Source: Deltaproteobacteria bacterium (GTDB lineage: Bacteria; Myxococcota_A; Polyangia; Polyangiales; JADJMO01). Taken from it: a stretch of DNA of 42,645 nt. The stretch's first letter is position 1, and each line of letters opens with the position of its first letter. Below the pieces are notes generated by a model. That model saw nothing but the letters and a program-made list of their open reading frames with translations, was not told the DNA's origin and did no database searches. The translations under genes and the position numbers were made by a program. Shown piece after piece: positions 42,126 through 42,645 of this stretch. The stretch lies in assembly GCA_022843175.1 (NCBI GenBank), contig JALHOE010000056.1, forward strand, positions 1 through 42,645. Reading direction: 5' to 3'.

Positions 42126-42645
42126 GAAGGCAGGAGAAGCGCTCGCGGCCGAAGCGAGCGAGCAGGTGCTCGTCCCCATGGGGATCGCTGCGCCGCTCGC
42201 GCTCCTCGTCGGTGTTGGCGGCGCAGTCGTTCTCGGCCGGCGAGCCCTTGCTCCGCTCGATGCGATTGTGCGCGGGACGCGGAGCATGAGCGTGTCGGAC
42301 TTGCATCGCCGCCTCGCACTCCCGAGTCGACGCGACGAGCTGTACGTATTGGTGGAATGGTTCAATGAGGCTCTTCGGCCGACTCGAGGGCGGGTTCGCT
42401 GTGCTCTCGCGTTACGCGGCGGACGCCTCACACGAACTCCGTACCCCACTCGCGATCGTCGCTGCGGAGCTGGACGTCGCACTTCGTGGCCACGAACAAG
42501 CGAGGAGTGGCGTCGTGCGGCGGAGACCTCTCTCGTTGAGATACGACGCCTCTCGAGGCTGGTCGACGCCCTGCTCGCGCTCGCACGAGCGGACAGCCCA
42601 CTCGAGCGCTCCGTGCGCTTCGATCTCCGCGAGCAAGTCGATCAA
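42105..42645 (+). pseudogene. Histidine kinase fragment with two frameshifts, 3' end outside window
   Basis: The plus strand reads DHAKAGEALAAEASEQVLVP, then a second membrane span (APLALLVGVGGAVVLGRRAL), a HAMP-like LHRRLALPSRRDELYVLVEW, then FNE. A +1 frameshift near 42370 is followed by RLEGGFAVLSRYAADASHEL with RTPLAIVAAELDVALR, the H-box. A further shift near 42500 returns to EWRRAAETSLVEIRRLSRLV and DALLALARADSPLERSVRFD at the window edge. The ATPase domain is outside the window. Its N-terminus is in the inverted block. Confidence 0.85.

Overview
The DNA is very GC-rich, with strong G/C third-position codon use, exported cysteine-rich lipoproteins and an AddAB-type recombination locus. 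This fits a myxobacterium-like member of Myxococcota (old Deltaproteobacteria, Polyangia-type). That placement is an inference from composition and gene types; no 16S rRNA lies in the window.

The left end (1-10.7 kb) looks like ordinary chromosome. It holds the end of an AddB-like nuclease gene overlapping an AddA-like helicase-nuclease gene, an exported protein with a barrel-like C-terminus, a 36-residue lipoprotein easily missed by gene callers, a GlpD-type glycerol-3-phosphate dehydrogenase, a cluster of four 31-bp palindromic repeats with one inverted copy, a membrane protein, and a tRNA-Phe(GAA).

A mobile region starts at that tRNA. A tyrosine integrase reads into the tRNA from the right, so its last ~20 codons are the antisense of the host tRNA. 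Behind it come an excisionase-like protein and a PadR regulator with a 17-bp palindrome, divergent from a small unknown gene. That PadR/unknown pair was duplicated in tandem. The second copy is split by a complete IS21-family element (2733 bp, 6-bp target duplication, multiple terminal repeats) whose empty site can be read in the sister copy. Degraded genes follow.

The centre (18.1-25.2 kb) is the most unusual part: a minus-strand operon of tightly overlapping genes. In transcription order it has a beta-class DNA methyltransferase fused to a transposase-like helix-turn-helix, a 152-aa unknown protein, a divergent methyltransferase-like protein, a 746-aa reverse transcriptase (YCDD box), and three small unknown proteins, one ending in a helix-turn-helix. 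The RT protein appears to carry a C-terminal RNase H-like domain. The ~120-codon linker before that domain is encoded by a run of about nine closely packed perfect hairpins, suggesting a structured RNA inside the RT gene. I know of no described system with this layout.

The right half of the mobile region (25.4-38.6 kb) has a GIY-YIG protein, two cysteine-rich lipoproteins, an S8 (subtilisin-like) protease followed by a free-standing I9-like propeptide/inhibitor, a RepA-like hexameric helicase/ATPase, small regulators and unknowns, a HAD-like protein, a divergent sliding-clamp-like protein, and a complete XerC/D-like recombinase. Helicase, clamp and recombinases suggest an integrative element with its own replication genes. 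The right-hand attachment site was not found.

The right end (38.6-42.6 kb) has a Cys/His-rich exported protein, an NlpC/P60-like lipoprotein, and an OmpR-type regulator/histidine kinase pair wrecked by frameshifts and an internal inversion of about 0.23 kb.
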